This document shows positions 51,252 through 58,626 of a stretch of DNA of 63,583 nt, piece by piece; position 1 is the first letter of the stretch, and each line of letters opens with the position of its first letter. The DNA is from an uncultured beta proteobacterium. GTDB lineage: Bacteria; Pseudomonadota; Gammaproteobacteria; Burkholderiales; Burkholderiaceae_C. Where the stretch lies: assembly GCA_903844215.1 (NCBI GenBank), contig CAIMSP010000040.1, positions 1 through 63,583 on the forward strand, given 5' to 3'. Both the position numbers and the translations under genes were made by a program. The notes under the pieces are model-generated. The model did no database searches, had not been told where the DNA came from, and worked only from the letters and a program-made list of their open reading frames with translations.

Positions 51252-52391
51252 CTAGCCGCGGAAATAATGCGTCGCAACGAAGGGCATGGCCACCACTTCC
51301 ATGGGCACGGGTTTGCCGCGCACGATGGCGTGGATGCGCGTGCCCACGCTGGCATATTCTGCCGCCACGTAGCCCATGGCCACGGGCTTGTCGATGGTCG
51401 GGCCGAGCAGGCCACTGCTGACTTCGCCGATGCGCTCACCGGCCGTGCTCTGCAGTTCGCTGTGTTCGCGCACGGGAACGCGTTCCAGCGCCATCAGGCC
51501 CACGCGCTTGCGCGTCAGGGCACCGGGCGTGCCGTCCAGTTGCGCCAGGATCTTGTGGGCTCCGGGGAAGCCTTCGGCGCGCGCGCCGCCGGTGCGCCGC
51601 ACCTTCTGCATGGCCCAGTTGAGCGCGCCTTCGACCGGCGTGGTGCGGGTGTCGATGTCGTTGCCGTACAGGCACAGACCGGCTTCCAGGCGCAGCGAAT
51701 TGCGCGCGCCCAGGCCAATTGGTTTGACCTCGGCTTGTGCCAGCAGCGTGCGCGCCAGCCGATCGGCGTGGGCGGCATCGACCGAGATTTCGAAGCCGTC
51801 TTCGCCGGTGTAGCCGCTGCGCGTGATGAAGCAGGAAACGGCCTGAGCAGCGCAGGCCACGTCGAACGCGCCCCCGGTCATGAACACCAGCTTTTCGACC
51901 CCGGGCGCGAGCCGCGACAGGGCGTCCACCGCCTGCGGTCCCTGCAGTGCCAGCAGCGCCTTCTCCGGCATCGGTATGACCTGGCAGCTTGCACCAATGC
52001 GCGCCTGGATATGTGCCATGTCGCCCTCCTTGCAGGCGCCGTTGACAATGACAAAGATGTCATCACCCCGGTTCACGAACATCAGGTCGTCGATGATGCC
52101 GCCCTCGTCGTTCAACAGCAGGCCGTAGCGCTGCTTGCCCACAGGCAGATCCATCACGTCCACCGGCATCAGCGACTCGAAGGCGGCGGCGGCGTCGGGC
52201 CCGACCAGGCGCAACTGGCCCATGTGGGACACGTCGAACAGGCCCGCAGCGCGGCGCGTGTGGTGGTGCTCGGCGACCAGGCCGGCGGGGTATTGCACCG
52301 GCATCGAATAGCCGGCAAAGGGGACCATGCGCGCGCCCAGTTCAAGGTGCAGCGCATGCAGCGGCGTGAGTACAAGTTCGGAAGTGGACAC
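51252..52391 (-). CDS. gcvT: Glycine cleavage system T protein (aminomethyltransferase)
   Basis: Transfers the methylene group from aminomethyl-H protein to tetrahydrofolate. The 379-residue protein starts at a GTG (MSTSELVLTPLHALHLELGA) and has the folate-binding motif SHMGQLRLVGPDAAAAFESL (about 54-73), the conserved RSGYTGEDGFEIS (about 190-202) and VPLRLEAGLCLYGND-like SLRLEAGLCLYGNDI. The length is normal. It is the first gene of the operon, 58 bp from a tandem glycine riboswitch. Confidence 0.98.
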   Translation of the reverse strand: MSTSELVLTPLHALHLELGARMVPFAGYSMPVQYPAGLVAEHHHTRRAAGLFDVSHMGQLRLVGPDAAAAFESLMPVDVMDLPVGKQRYGLLLNDEGGIIDDLMFVNRGDDIFVIVNGACKEGDMAHIQARIGASCQVIPMPEKALLALQGPQAVDALSRLAPGVEKLVFMTGGAFDVACAAQAVSCFITRSGYTGEDGFEISVDAAHADRLARTLLAQAEVKPIGLGARNSLRLEAGLCLYGNDIDTRTTPVEGALNWAMQKVRRTGGARAEGFPGAHKILAQLDGTPGALTRKRVGLMALERVPVREHSELQSTAGERIGEVSSGLLGPTIDKPVAMGYVAAEYASVGTRIHAIVRGKPVPMEVVAMPFVATHYFRG

Positions 52392-52448
52392 GGCAGGCTT
52401 TCAGGTCAGACAGTGAAGCCACACGGTTGCCCGTGCGGTGCTGACCTC

Positions 52449-52643
52449 GCTGTCCGCTTTACCTGAGAGATTCGCCTGGCGATGCAGGGTTGCTCCTTCG
52501 GTGGACTGCACCGGGTGCAGCCTCTCTCCAGTGAGGAAACGCCTTTCTCAAGGCGCGTGTCAGTCCTTTTGCCTGAGCGTTCAAAAGTCCGACTGAACTG
52601 ACCTTCTGCGCCTTCGGCGGCACCTGCATGAGGTGCTCTCTCC
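52449..52643 (-). ncRNA. Tandem glycine riboswitch controlling gcvTHP
   Basis: Two glycine aptamers read on the minus strand. Aptamer 1 (52561-52643) begins GGAGAGAGCACC, has CCGCCGAAGGCGCA and ends CTCAGGCAAAAGGACTG. Aptamer 2 (52449-52529) begins GGAGAGAGGCTGC, has CCACCGAAGGAGCAA and ends CTCAGGTAAAGCGGACAG. The tandem arrangement allows glycine to switch the downstream gcvT-gcvH-gcvP operon on. Position and motifs leave little doubt. Confidence 0.95.
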
Positions 52644-52684
52644 TGACCGGGTGAATTCTAACTGCTGAAAACGGCCGGCGGAAA

Positions 52685-53089
52685 TCAGTTCACCACCTTG
52701 GTGCGCGAGCTCTTGATTTCGGAGCGCTGGCTCTTGCCTTCAAGTCGGCGTTGCTTGGAGCCATAGGTGGGCTTGGTGGCGCGGCGCACGCGCGGTGGCG
52801 TGGCCACGCTTTGCACCAGCTCGTGCAGGCGCGCAAACGCGTCCATGCGATTCATGTCCTGCGTGCGGTGCTGCTGTGCCTTGAGGATGAACACGCCGTC
52901 TTGGGTGATGCGCTTGTCGCGCAAGGCCAGCAAGCGCTCTTTCACATCCTCGGCCAGGGTTGATGCAGGAATGTCAAAACGCAAATGGATCGCGCTCGAC
53001 ACCTTGTTGACGTTCTGCCCGCCCGCACCCTGGGCTCGAATCGCGGTGATTTCCACCTCGGACTCCTGGATGACGATGGGTGCTTGCAT
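52685..53089 (-). CDS. arfB: Alternative ribosome-rescue factor ArfB (YaeJ)
   Basis: A 134-residue peptidyl-tRNA hydrolase that frees ribosomes stalled on truncated mRNA. The catalytic GGQ lies in RAQGAGGQNVNKVSSAIHLR (about 19-38), and the basic C-terminal tail (RRATKPTYGSKQRRLEGKSQ onwards) enters the empty mRNA channel. Length and tail match YaeJ. It lies directly upstream of the glycine riboswitch on the same strand but is expected to be a separate unit. Confidence 0.97.
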   Translation of the reverse strand: MQAPIVIQESEVEITAIRAQGAGGQNVNKVSSAIHLRFDIPASTLAEDVKERLLALRDKRITQDGVFILKAQQHRTQDMNRMDAFARLHELVQSVATPPRVRRATKPTYGSKQRRLEGKSQRSEIKSSRTKVVN

Positions 53090-53183
53090 GGCGGGTGTGT
53101 GGGAATGAGTGGCTGCGTGCTGAGCGATTGTCGCTGCGCGTTAAACTATTGTTTCGATCATCCCCGCAACCCAGGAGTTCATC

Positions 53184-53327
53184 ATGGCCAAAGGTCAACA
53201 AAAAACCAACAAAGAAGGCAAAAAGCCGAAGAAGGACACGTCGCCTCCGAAGCCGGTGAGCGCCGATGCGGTGCGTCCCACGATCACGACCACCGTGATG
53301 CCGCGTGGCAAGCTCAAGAATAAATAA
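53184..53327 (+). CDS. Small basic protein of unknown function (47 residues)
   Basis: A 47-residue Lys-rich ORF beginning MAKGQQKTNKEGKKPKKDTS, with a middle PPKPVSADAVRPTI and an end PRGKLKNK. A good Shine-Dalgarno (AGGAG) lies 7 bp before the ATG. It is unstructured and basic, as in small nucleic-acid- or ribosome-associated proteins; the role is inferred only from composition. It diverges from arfB and precedes the hemolysin III-type gene. Confidence 0.7.
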   Translation: MAKGQQKTNKEGKKPKKDTSPPKPVSADAVRPTITTTVMPRGKLKNK

Positions 53328-53383
53328 CACCCGCGCCGTTGCCCGGTTGCGCGGCACCGGCGGCACCTCGGCGGCCCGCTTGC

Positions 53384-54052
53384 ATGGCCGCTGAATCTTT
53401 GCCTGCGGCGCCGCGTTACACGGCGGCCGAGGAGCTCGCCAACAGCGTCACGCATGCCATCGGCATCGTCTTGTCCATCGCCGGCTTGGCGGTGATGACG
53501 GCCTTTGCCGCGCTCCGAGGCGACGCCTGGCACCTTGTGGCCTGCAGCATTTTCGGCAGCGCGCTGATCCTCAACTACACCGCCTCCACGCTGTACCACA
53601 GCATCCAGATCGAGCACCTCAAGGGGGCGCTGCGGGCGCTGGATCATTCGGCGATTTTTCTGCTCATCGCGGGCACCTACACGCCCTTCATGCTGGTGAA
53701 TCTGCGCGGACCCTGGGGCTGGTCGCTGCTGATCGGCGTGTGGACCATTGCGCTGCTGGGGATCAGCCTGCGGCTGCTGCTCAAGGGCCGCCGGCACGGC
53801 CTGGTGGTGGGGCTGTATATCGCGATGGGTTGGGCGGTGGTGGTCGCGGTCCAGCCCATGCTGCTGCACGTGGCCACCGGTGGCTTGGTGCTGCTGGCCG
53901 CGGGCGGCTTGGCCTATACGCTGGGCGTGATCTTCTACAAGTGGAAGAGCCTGCCCTACCACCACGCCATCTGGCATGTCTTTGTGCTCGCCGGCAGCAG
54001 CCTGCACTTTTTTGCCGTGCTCTTTTACGTCATTCCCGCACCGGCGGGTTGA
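53384..54052 (+). CDS. Hemolysin III family protein (PAQR-type membrane protein)
   Basis: A 222-residue seven-helix integral membrane protein of the HlyIII/YqfA family, related to adiponectin receptors. The signature EELANSVTHAIGIVLSIAGL (about 16-35) and ASTLYHSI (about 67-74) carry the conserved His/Ser, LDHSAIFLLIAGTYTPFMLV (about 86-105) follows, and the last HAIWHVFVLAGSSLHFFAVL (about 193-212) holds the distal His residues that bind zinc. The ATG at 53384 is used. It is called a hemolysin by history; a membrane zinc-dependent hydrolase role is more likely. The 3' end overlaps the next gene, which is convergent, by 23 bp. Confidence 0.9.
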   Translation: MAAESLPAAPRYTAAEELANSVTHAIGIVLSIAGLAVMTAFAALRGDAWHLVACSIFGSALILNYTASTLYHSIQIEHLKGALRALDHSAIFLLIAGTYTPFMLVNLRGPWGWSLLIGVWTIALLGISLRLLLKGRRHGLVVGLYIAMGWAVVVAVQPMLLHVATGGLVLLAAGGLAYTLGVIFYKWKSLPYHHAIWHVFVLAGSSLHFFAVLFYVIPAPAG

Positions 54053-54722
54053 ACAGTCGCTTGGCCGCCGGGGCCCAGGGCTCGACTGCGGCGCTGAGCC
54101 TGGCTTTGAGCGCGCCCGCGATCGCCTGACCCAACTCGGCCGGCGTGACGCCCCCGTTGGCGCGACCGATGTCCTTGAGCGTGATATCGGGCAAGGGCAA
54201 ACTCAGGGTCTTGCCCTGCATGAAGGGCGCGCTGACCTGGACCCGCGCGTCGCGCACGCTCAACAGTTCCACGATCAATTTTTTGCCCGGCTTCTTGTTG
54301 CCTTCGCTTGGCGCATTCGCGCCAGAGACGCTGGCGCCGATGTTGCGCACGATGGCATCAATGTTCGACTGCGGGTCGCCTTTTTCGTAGATCACGTCGG
54401 GGGCCTGGATCGCGATGCGCCGCACCACCACCACGTCCTGCGCCACCGTCTTGAGATCCACTTCCAGTTCCACCTGCGCAACCTTGAGCGCATGCGGCGT
54501 TTTGAAACCCGCTGGGTTTCCCACCGTCAAGCCGCTGATGCTGCCCTTGCCATCGGCGGGGGAAATCTTCACCCCAGCCACGCGCACCTGTGACTGGGTC
54601 ATGGGGCTGCCGTAGCTCTCGATGGCCTGGCGGATCAGGCCGTCCAGGCTGCGCGACAACCAGAACAGACCGGCCGCGACGGCGATGGCCAGCACCAGCA
54701 GGGCGAGCAGCAACTTCTTCAA
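54030..54722 (-). CDS. AsmA-like membrane-anchored protein
   Basis: A 230-residue protein with an N-terminal signal-anchor (LLLALLVLAIAVAAGLFWLS, about 4-23) and a soluble domain whose pattern (DGLIRQAIESYGSPMTQSQV, then VKISPADGKGSISGLTVGNP) resembles the start of AsmA/DUF748-like periplasmic lipid-transfer proteins. It is shorter than true AsmA (about 600). It lies 25 bp downstream of the TRAP transporter genes on the same strand. Function in envelope maintenance is inferred; confidence in the family is moderate. Confidence 0.65.
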   Translation of the reverse strand: MKKLLLALLVLAIAVAAGLFWLSRSLDGLIRQAIESYGSPMTQSQVRVAGVKISPADGKGSISGLTVGNPAGFKTPHALKVAQVELEVDLKTVAQDVVVVRRIAIQAPDVIYEKGDPQSNIDAIVRNIGASVSGANAPSEGNKKPGKKLIVELLSVRDARVQVSAPFMQGKTLSLPLPDITLKDIGRANGGVTPAELGQAIAGALKARLSAAVEPWAPAAKRLFNPPVRE

Positions 54723-54747
54723 GCGCGAGTCACAGGAAAGCCATTGG

Positions 54748-56025
54748 CTATTTCGCGTACACGAGATCGCGCAAGCCCAGCGAAATCGACGGCACGTAGG
54801 TGATGACCATGAGGCAGCTCAACACCACCAGCACAAAGGGCACCAGGTCCTTGATGATGCGGTCCAGCGAGATGCGCGCCACGGTGCAAGCGGCAAACAG
54901 GTTCACGCCAAACGGCGGCGTGATCATGCCCAGCGCCAGGTTCACCACCATCACCAGACCGAAGTGCACCGGGTCGATGCCAAAGTGCTGCGCCACCGGC
55001 GCCAGAATCGGCGCCAGCACGATGATGGCGGCGCTGGTCTCGATGAACATGCCGATGATGAACAGCGCCGCGTTCACGCCAAGCAAAAAGTAGGCTGGCG
55101 TCTTGAGCACTTCCTGCAACCAATGGCCGATCGCATCGGGCACACCGGCGCGCGTGATCAGGAAGGCAAAGAGTCCGGCGTTGGCGATGATGAACATGAT
55201 CACGGCGCTGGACATCACGGATTTGTACAGGATGCGGTGCAGGTCGCGCAGCTTGATCTCGCGGTAGATGAAGATGCCCACGACCAGGGCGTAGAACACC
55301 GCCACGGCCGAGGCCTCCGTGGGCGTGAACACGCCGCCGTAGATCCCGCCCAGGATGATGACGGGCATCATCAAGGCCCAGCCCGCCTGCCAAGTGGCCT
55401 TGCCAAAGCTCAGCCGACCTTCGCCGTCGGTCTTGCCCCAGCCCTTGATCTTGCAATAGACCCAGACGAATAGCATCAAAGCGCCGCCGATGAGAAAGCC
55501 TGGGCCAAAGCCCGCGATGAAGAGTTCGCCGATGGAGACCTCGGCGCTCACGCCGTACAGAATCATCGGAATGGAGGGCGGAATGATCACGCCCAGCTCC
55601 GCGCTCGTCGCCTGCAGCGCGGCCGCGTAGGTCGTGGGGTAGCCGTGTTTGATCAGCGCGGGGATCAGGATCGTGCCGATGGCGAAAGTGGTGGCGACCG
55701 AAGAGCCGGAAACCGCTGCAAAGATCATGCAGGTCAGCACGCAGGTCATGGGCAAGCCGCCCTGCACGCCGCCGACGATGCTCTTGGCAAACTCCACCAG
55801 GCGGCGCGAGATGCCGCCGGTTTCCATCACATTGCCCGCCAGGATGAAGAAGGGGATCGCGGCCAGCGGGAATTTGTTGATGGCGTTGAACATCTCCTTC
55901 ACGGAGATCAGCATGTGGGCGTCGTTCGCCTGTATCCCAAGAAAGGATGCCAGGCCGATGGACACGGCCACGGAAATGGTGAGCGCAAAGCACAGCACCA
56001 TGGTGGTCAACATAACGATGGTCAT
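54748..56025 (-). CDS. dctM: TRAP transporter large permease
   Basis: The 425-residue DctM-type membrane subunit of a tripartite ATP-independent periplasmic transporter, a secondary Na+-coupled carrier. About 12 hydrophobic segments occur with the conserved stretches KFPLAAIPFFILAGNVMETG (about 52-71), SGSSVATTFAIGTILIPAL and LGVIIPPSIPMILYGV (about 148-163), and NLALGMITPPFGVNLFAA. It overlaps dctQ by 4 bp (ATGA), so coupling is likely. Confidence 0.96.
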   Translation of the reverse strand: MTIVMLTTMVLCFALTISVAVSIGLASFLGIQANDAHMLISVKEMFNAINKFPLAAIPFFILAGNVMETGGISRRLVEFAKSIVGGVQGGLPMTCVLTCMIFAAVSGSSVATTFAIGTILIPALIKHGYPTTYAAALQATSAELGVIIPPSIPMILYGVSAEVSIGELFIAGFGPGFLIGGALMLFVWVYCKIKGWGKTDGEGRLSFGKATWQAGWALMMPVIILGGIYGGVFTPTEASAVAVFYALVVGIFIYREIKLRDLHRILYKSVMSSAVIMFIIANAGLFAFLITRAGVPDAIGHWLQEVLKTPAYFLLGVNAALFIIGMFIETSAAIIVLAPILAPVAQHFGIDPVHFGLVMVVNLALGMITPPFGVNLFAACTVARISLDRIIKDLVPFVLVVLSCLMVITYVPSISLGLRDLVYAK

Positions 56026-56516
56026 TGCGCGGTCTCCAATTCAAGGCGCTGCGGGTCGAGCAGGTTGCCGATGATGCCTATGACGCTGAAGACGCCGCCG
56101 ACGGGCATGGCAATATAGGCCCAGAACATGGACACGTCTTCCAAGCCGATGACGGTCTGCACCCGGCCGCGATTGGCGTAGTCCCAGCCCCACCAGATGA
56201 CCAGCAGCATCAGCACCAGCGCCGCGCCGCAGACCACGAAGTCGAGCACGCGCTTGAGCTTGGGCGGGCTCCAGCGGTAGAGCACGTCCACGCTGACCAT
56301 GGCGCCGTTGCGAAACGCCGCCGGAATGCCCATGAAGACCATCCAGATCAGGCTGAAACGGATCAGCACCTCGGTCCATTCCGCCGGCGCTTCGATCACG
56401 AAACGCATGATGATCTGGAACAGCCCCAGGCTGGACGCCACGGCCAGCATGGTGCAGGCCAAGACCATGGCCAGGCCGGTGCTGTAGCGCTCAAATTTAA
56501 GAAAACTTTCCTTCAT
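56022..56516 (-). CDS. dctQ: TRAP transporter small permease
   Basis: The 164-residue DctQ-type small membrane subunit, with about four hydrophobic segments and the family motif APAEWTEVLIRFSLIWMVFM (about 38-57). It pairs with DctM and accepts ligand from DctP. Encoded 71 bp after dctP, past an intrinsic-terminator-like hairpin, and overlapping dctM. Confidence 0.93.
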   Translation of the reverse strand: MKESFLKFERYSTGLAMVLACTMLAVASSLGLFQIIMRFVIEAPAEWTEVLIRFSLIWMVFMGIPAAFRNGAMVSVDVLYRWSPPKLKRVLDFVVCGAALVLMLLVIWWGWDYANRGRVQTVIGLEDVSMFWAYIAMPVGGVFSVIGIIGNLLDPQRLELETAQ

Positions 56517-56540
56517 GCCCAGGCACCTCCAGAATTTGAA

Positions 56541-56569
56541 ATAAAAACGCCCGTCAACCAGGGACGGGC
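56541..56569 (-). terminator. Intra-operon terminator between dctP and dctQ
   Basis: Read on the minus strand, GCCCGTC and GACGGGC (plus positions 56549-56569) form a 7-bp stem with a 7-nt loop followed by GTTTTTAT. This leaky terminator would leave more dctP mRNA than dctQM mRNA, matching the usual excess of binding protein. Confidence 0.75.
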
Positions 56570-56587
56570 GCTGCCGAGCGTAGCGAA

Positions 56588-57559
56588 CTACTTGTAGTTG
56601 CGGATCTTGTCGATGTTGGCCTTGCCGAACTGCTTTTCAAACTCGGCGTTGACCGGGCCCAGCGCGGTGACGAACTTGGCCTTGTCCACATTCTCCACCA
56701 CGTTCATGCCCTTGGCGCGCAGGTCGGCCACGCCGCTGGCGTCGTCCGCATCGACGCGGGCGCGATTGGCCTTGGCGCCGACCTTGGCGGCTTCCAGGAA
56801 CGCCGTCTTGTCGGCGGCGGAGAGCTTGTCAAAGCTGGCCTTGTTCATCAGGAAGATGCAGGGCGAATACACGTGGCCGGTGAGCGTCAGGTGCTTTTGC
56901 ACCTGGTCGAACTTGGCCGACATGATCACCGACAGCGGATTTTCCTGGCCGTCCACGGTGCCTTGCTGCAGCGCAGTGAACACCTCCGGGAAGGCCATGG
57001 GCGTGGTGATGATGCCAAAGCCCTTGTAGGCCGCCACGTGCACCGGATTTTCCATGGTGCGCATCTTCAGACCCTTGAGGTCTTCGGGTGCATTCACGGC
57101 GCGCTTGCTGTTGGTCATGTGGCGAAAACCGTTCTCGGCCCAGGCCAGCGCCTTGAAACCCTTGGCGTCGAACTTGCCCAGCAGCTCCTGGCCGATGGGG
57201 CCGTCGAGCACGGCGCGTGCGTGGGCCTTGTCGCGAAACAGGAAGGGGATGTCCAGAATCTTGGCTTCGGGAACGAAGTTGGGCACCGGGCCGGTGGAGG
57301 AGAAGGCCAGTTCCTGTGTGCCCAGTTGCACGGCTTCGATCGACTCGCGCTCGCCGCCCAGGGAGCCGTTATAGAAAGCCTGGATCTTGTAGCGTCCGCC
57401 GGTGCGCGTTTCCACCTCTTTGGCAAAGGTGTCGATGGCCACGCCCTGGTGCGAATTCTGGGCCACGGAAATGCTGATCTTCATCGTGGTTTGCGCTGCC
57501 GCGCCCGCGACAAAACCGAGAGCCAGGCTCAAGCCCAGAACGAGTTTGGAAATTTTCAT
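56588..57559 (-). CDS. dctP: TRAP transporter substrate-binding protein
   Basis: A 323-residue periplasmic DctP-family binding protein with a cleavable signal (SKLVLGLSLALGFVAGAAAQ, about 4-23). The mature part has ISVAQNSHQGVAIDTFAKEV (about 30-49), GTQELAFSSTGPVPNF, the ligand-Arg region GLKMRTMENPVHVAAYKGFG (about 166-185) and FTALQQGTVDGQENPLSVIM. Carboxylate ligands are typical for the family, and the co-encoded DenD-like gene suggests a sugar acid; the specific ligand is inferred. Confidence 0.95.
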   Translation of the reverse strand: MKISKLVLGLSLALGFVAGAAAQTTMKISISVAQNSHQGVAIDTFAKEVETRTGGRYKIQAFYNGSLGGERESIEAVQLGTQELAFSSTGPVPNFVPEAKILDIPFLFRDKAHARAVLDGPIGQELLGKFDAKGFKALAWAENGFRHMTNSKRAVNAPEDLKGLKMRTMENPVHVAAYKGFGIITTPMAFPEVFTALQQGTVDGQENPLSVIMSAKFDQVQKHLTLTGHVYSPCIFLMNKASFDKLSAADKTAFLEAAKVGAKANRARVDADDASGVADLRAKGMNVVENVDKAKFVTALGPVNAEFEKQFGKANIDKIRNYK

Positions 57560-57598
57560 GGATGCTCCGAAGTTGATGCGGCAAGCGCCTGCACTGCA

Positions 57599-58624
57599 TT
57601 ATGGGAGCGTGGCGCGCTTCACCGCATCGGGGTTTTCGCGCACGTAGTCGCGAACAATCGAAACAAAATCGGTATCCGGCCGCAATCCCAGGGCCCGGGC
57701 ACGGGCGGCGTCGATGCGCGAGGGCCAGTTCGTCACGATGCGGGCGATGGTCGCGTCGGGCGTCCAGTCGATCAGATCGCGCACCGACTTGCCGGCGACT
57801 TGCTCCAGCGCGGCAGCCATTTCGCCAGCAGTGGTGGTGATGGCCGGCAGGTTCATGGCGGTGCGCGGGCCCCAGGCCTGGTCGCTGGTTTGGGCCGCGC
57901 AGATCAGGCCCTCAATGCTGCGTGCCGGCGACGACAGCGCCACGGCGGTCTCGGGCGCCACCGGGCAGGCGCCGCGCACCCCGGCCAGCGGCTCGCGGAT
58001 CATGCCGCTCAAAAAGCTCGATGCGGCGCCGTTGGGCTGACCCGGGCGCACGCTCACCGTCATCAGGCGCAGATTGCGCGCTTGCACCAAACCCTTGCGT
58101 CCAAAGTCCGCCACCAGTTGCTCGCCGATGAACTTCTGGATGCCGTAGCTGTTTTGCGGCGTGGGCAAGGTGTTGTCCTCGATCACCGCCGGCAGCGGCT
58201 GCTCGGGCGAGTTGCCAAACACCGCCAGCGAGCTGGCAAACACCAGCATCGGCCGCGTGTTCAGGGCGCGGCAGGCCTGCAGCAGGGCGCGCGTGGCGTC
58301 CAGATTGGCGCGCAGTCCCAGGTCCAAGTCGGCCTCGCACTCACCGCTGACGGCCGCCGCCAGGTGAAACACCAGATCGGTATCCGCAGGCACGGCCGCC
58401 GTGCTGCCGTCGCGCTGTTCAAGCAAGGCGTTGAGGTCGCCGATCACGCCAACGACACGCGGGTCTGCCAGCAAGTCCGCGGGCGCGCTGGCACGGTCCA
58501 CCAGCGTGATGCGCGCAATCGTCTGCGCGGGCGCCCCGGCGCGCGACAGCTGGCCCATTTGCAGCAGCGTGCGCGCCAGGCGCACGCCCAAAAAGCCGGC
58601 GCCGCCGGTGATGACGATCTGCAT
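57599..58624 (-). CDS. NAD-dependent epimerase/dehydrogenase (D-erythronate dehydrogenase DenD-like)
   Basis: A 341-residue extended SDR with N-terminal MQIVITGGAGFLGVRLARTL (GxxGxxG at about 7-13), substrate/cofactor loops VFHLAAAVSGECEADLDLGL (about 85-104), and the YxxxK catalytic pair in NSYGIQKFIGEQLVADFGRK (about 155-174). The DenD family oxidises D-erythronate C4 acids, and it is often beside a TRAP transporter, as here. Encoded 2 bp after the ETF-QO gene. No other erythronate-pathway gene is in the window. Confidence 0.75.
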   Translation of the reverse strand: MQIVITGGAGFLGVRLARTLLQMGQLSRAGAPAQTIARITLVDRASAPADLLADPRVVGVIGDLNALLEQRDGSTAAVPADTDLVFHLAAAVSGECEADLDLGLRANLDATRALLQACRALNTRPMLVFASSLAVFGNSPEQPLPAVIEDNTLPTPQNSYGIQKFIGEQLVADFGRKGLVQARNLRLMTVSVRPGQPNGAASSFLSGMIREPLAGVRGACPVAPETAVALSSPARSIEGLICAAQTSDQAWGPRTAMNLPAITTTAGEMAAALEQVAGKSVRDLIDWTPDATIARIVTNWPSRIDAARARALGLRPDTDFVSIVRDYVRENPDAVKRATLP

Positions 58625-58626
58625 GC

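Noticed and set aside
52392..52448. Separate transcription terminator between riboswitch and gcvT
   Set aside because: No stem with a T run on the minus strand is evident, so the switch mechanism (transcriptional or translational) is left open.
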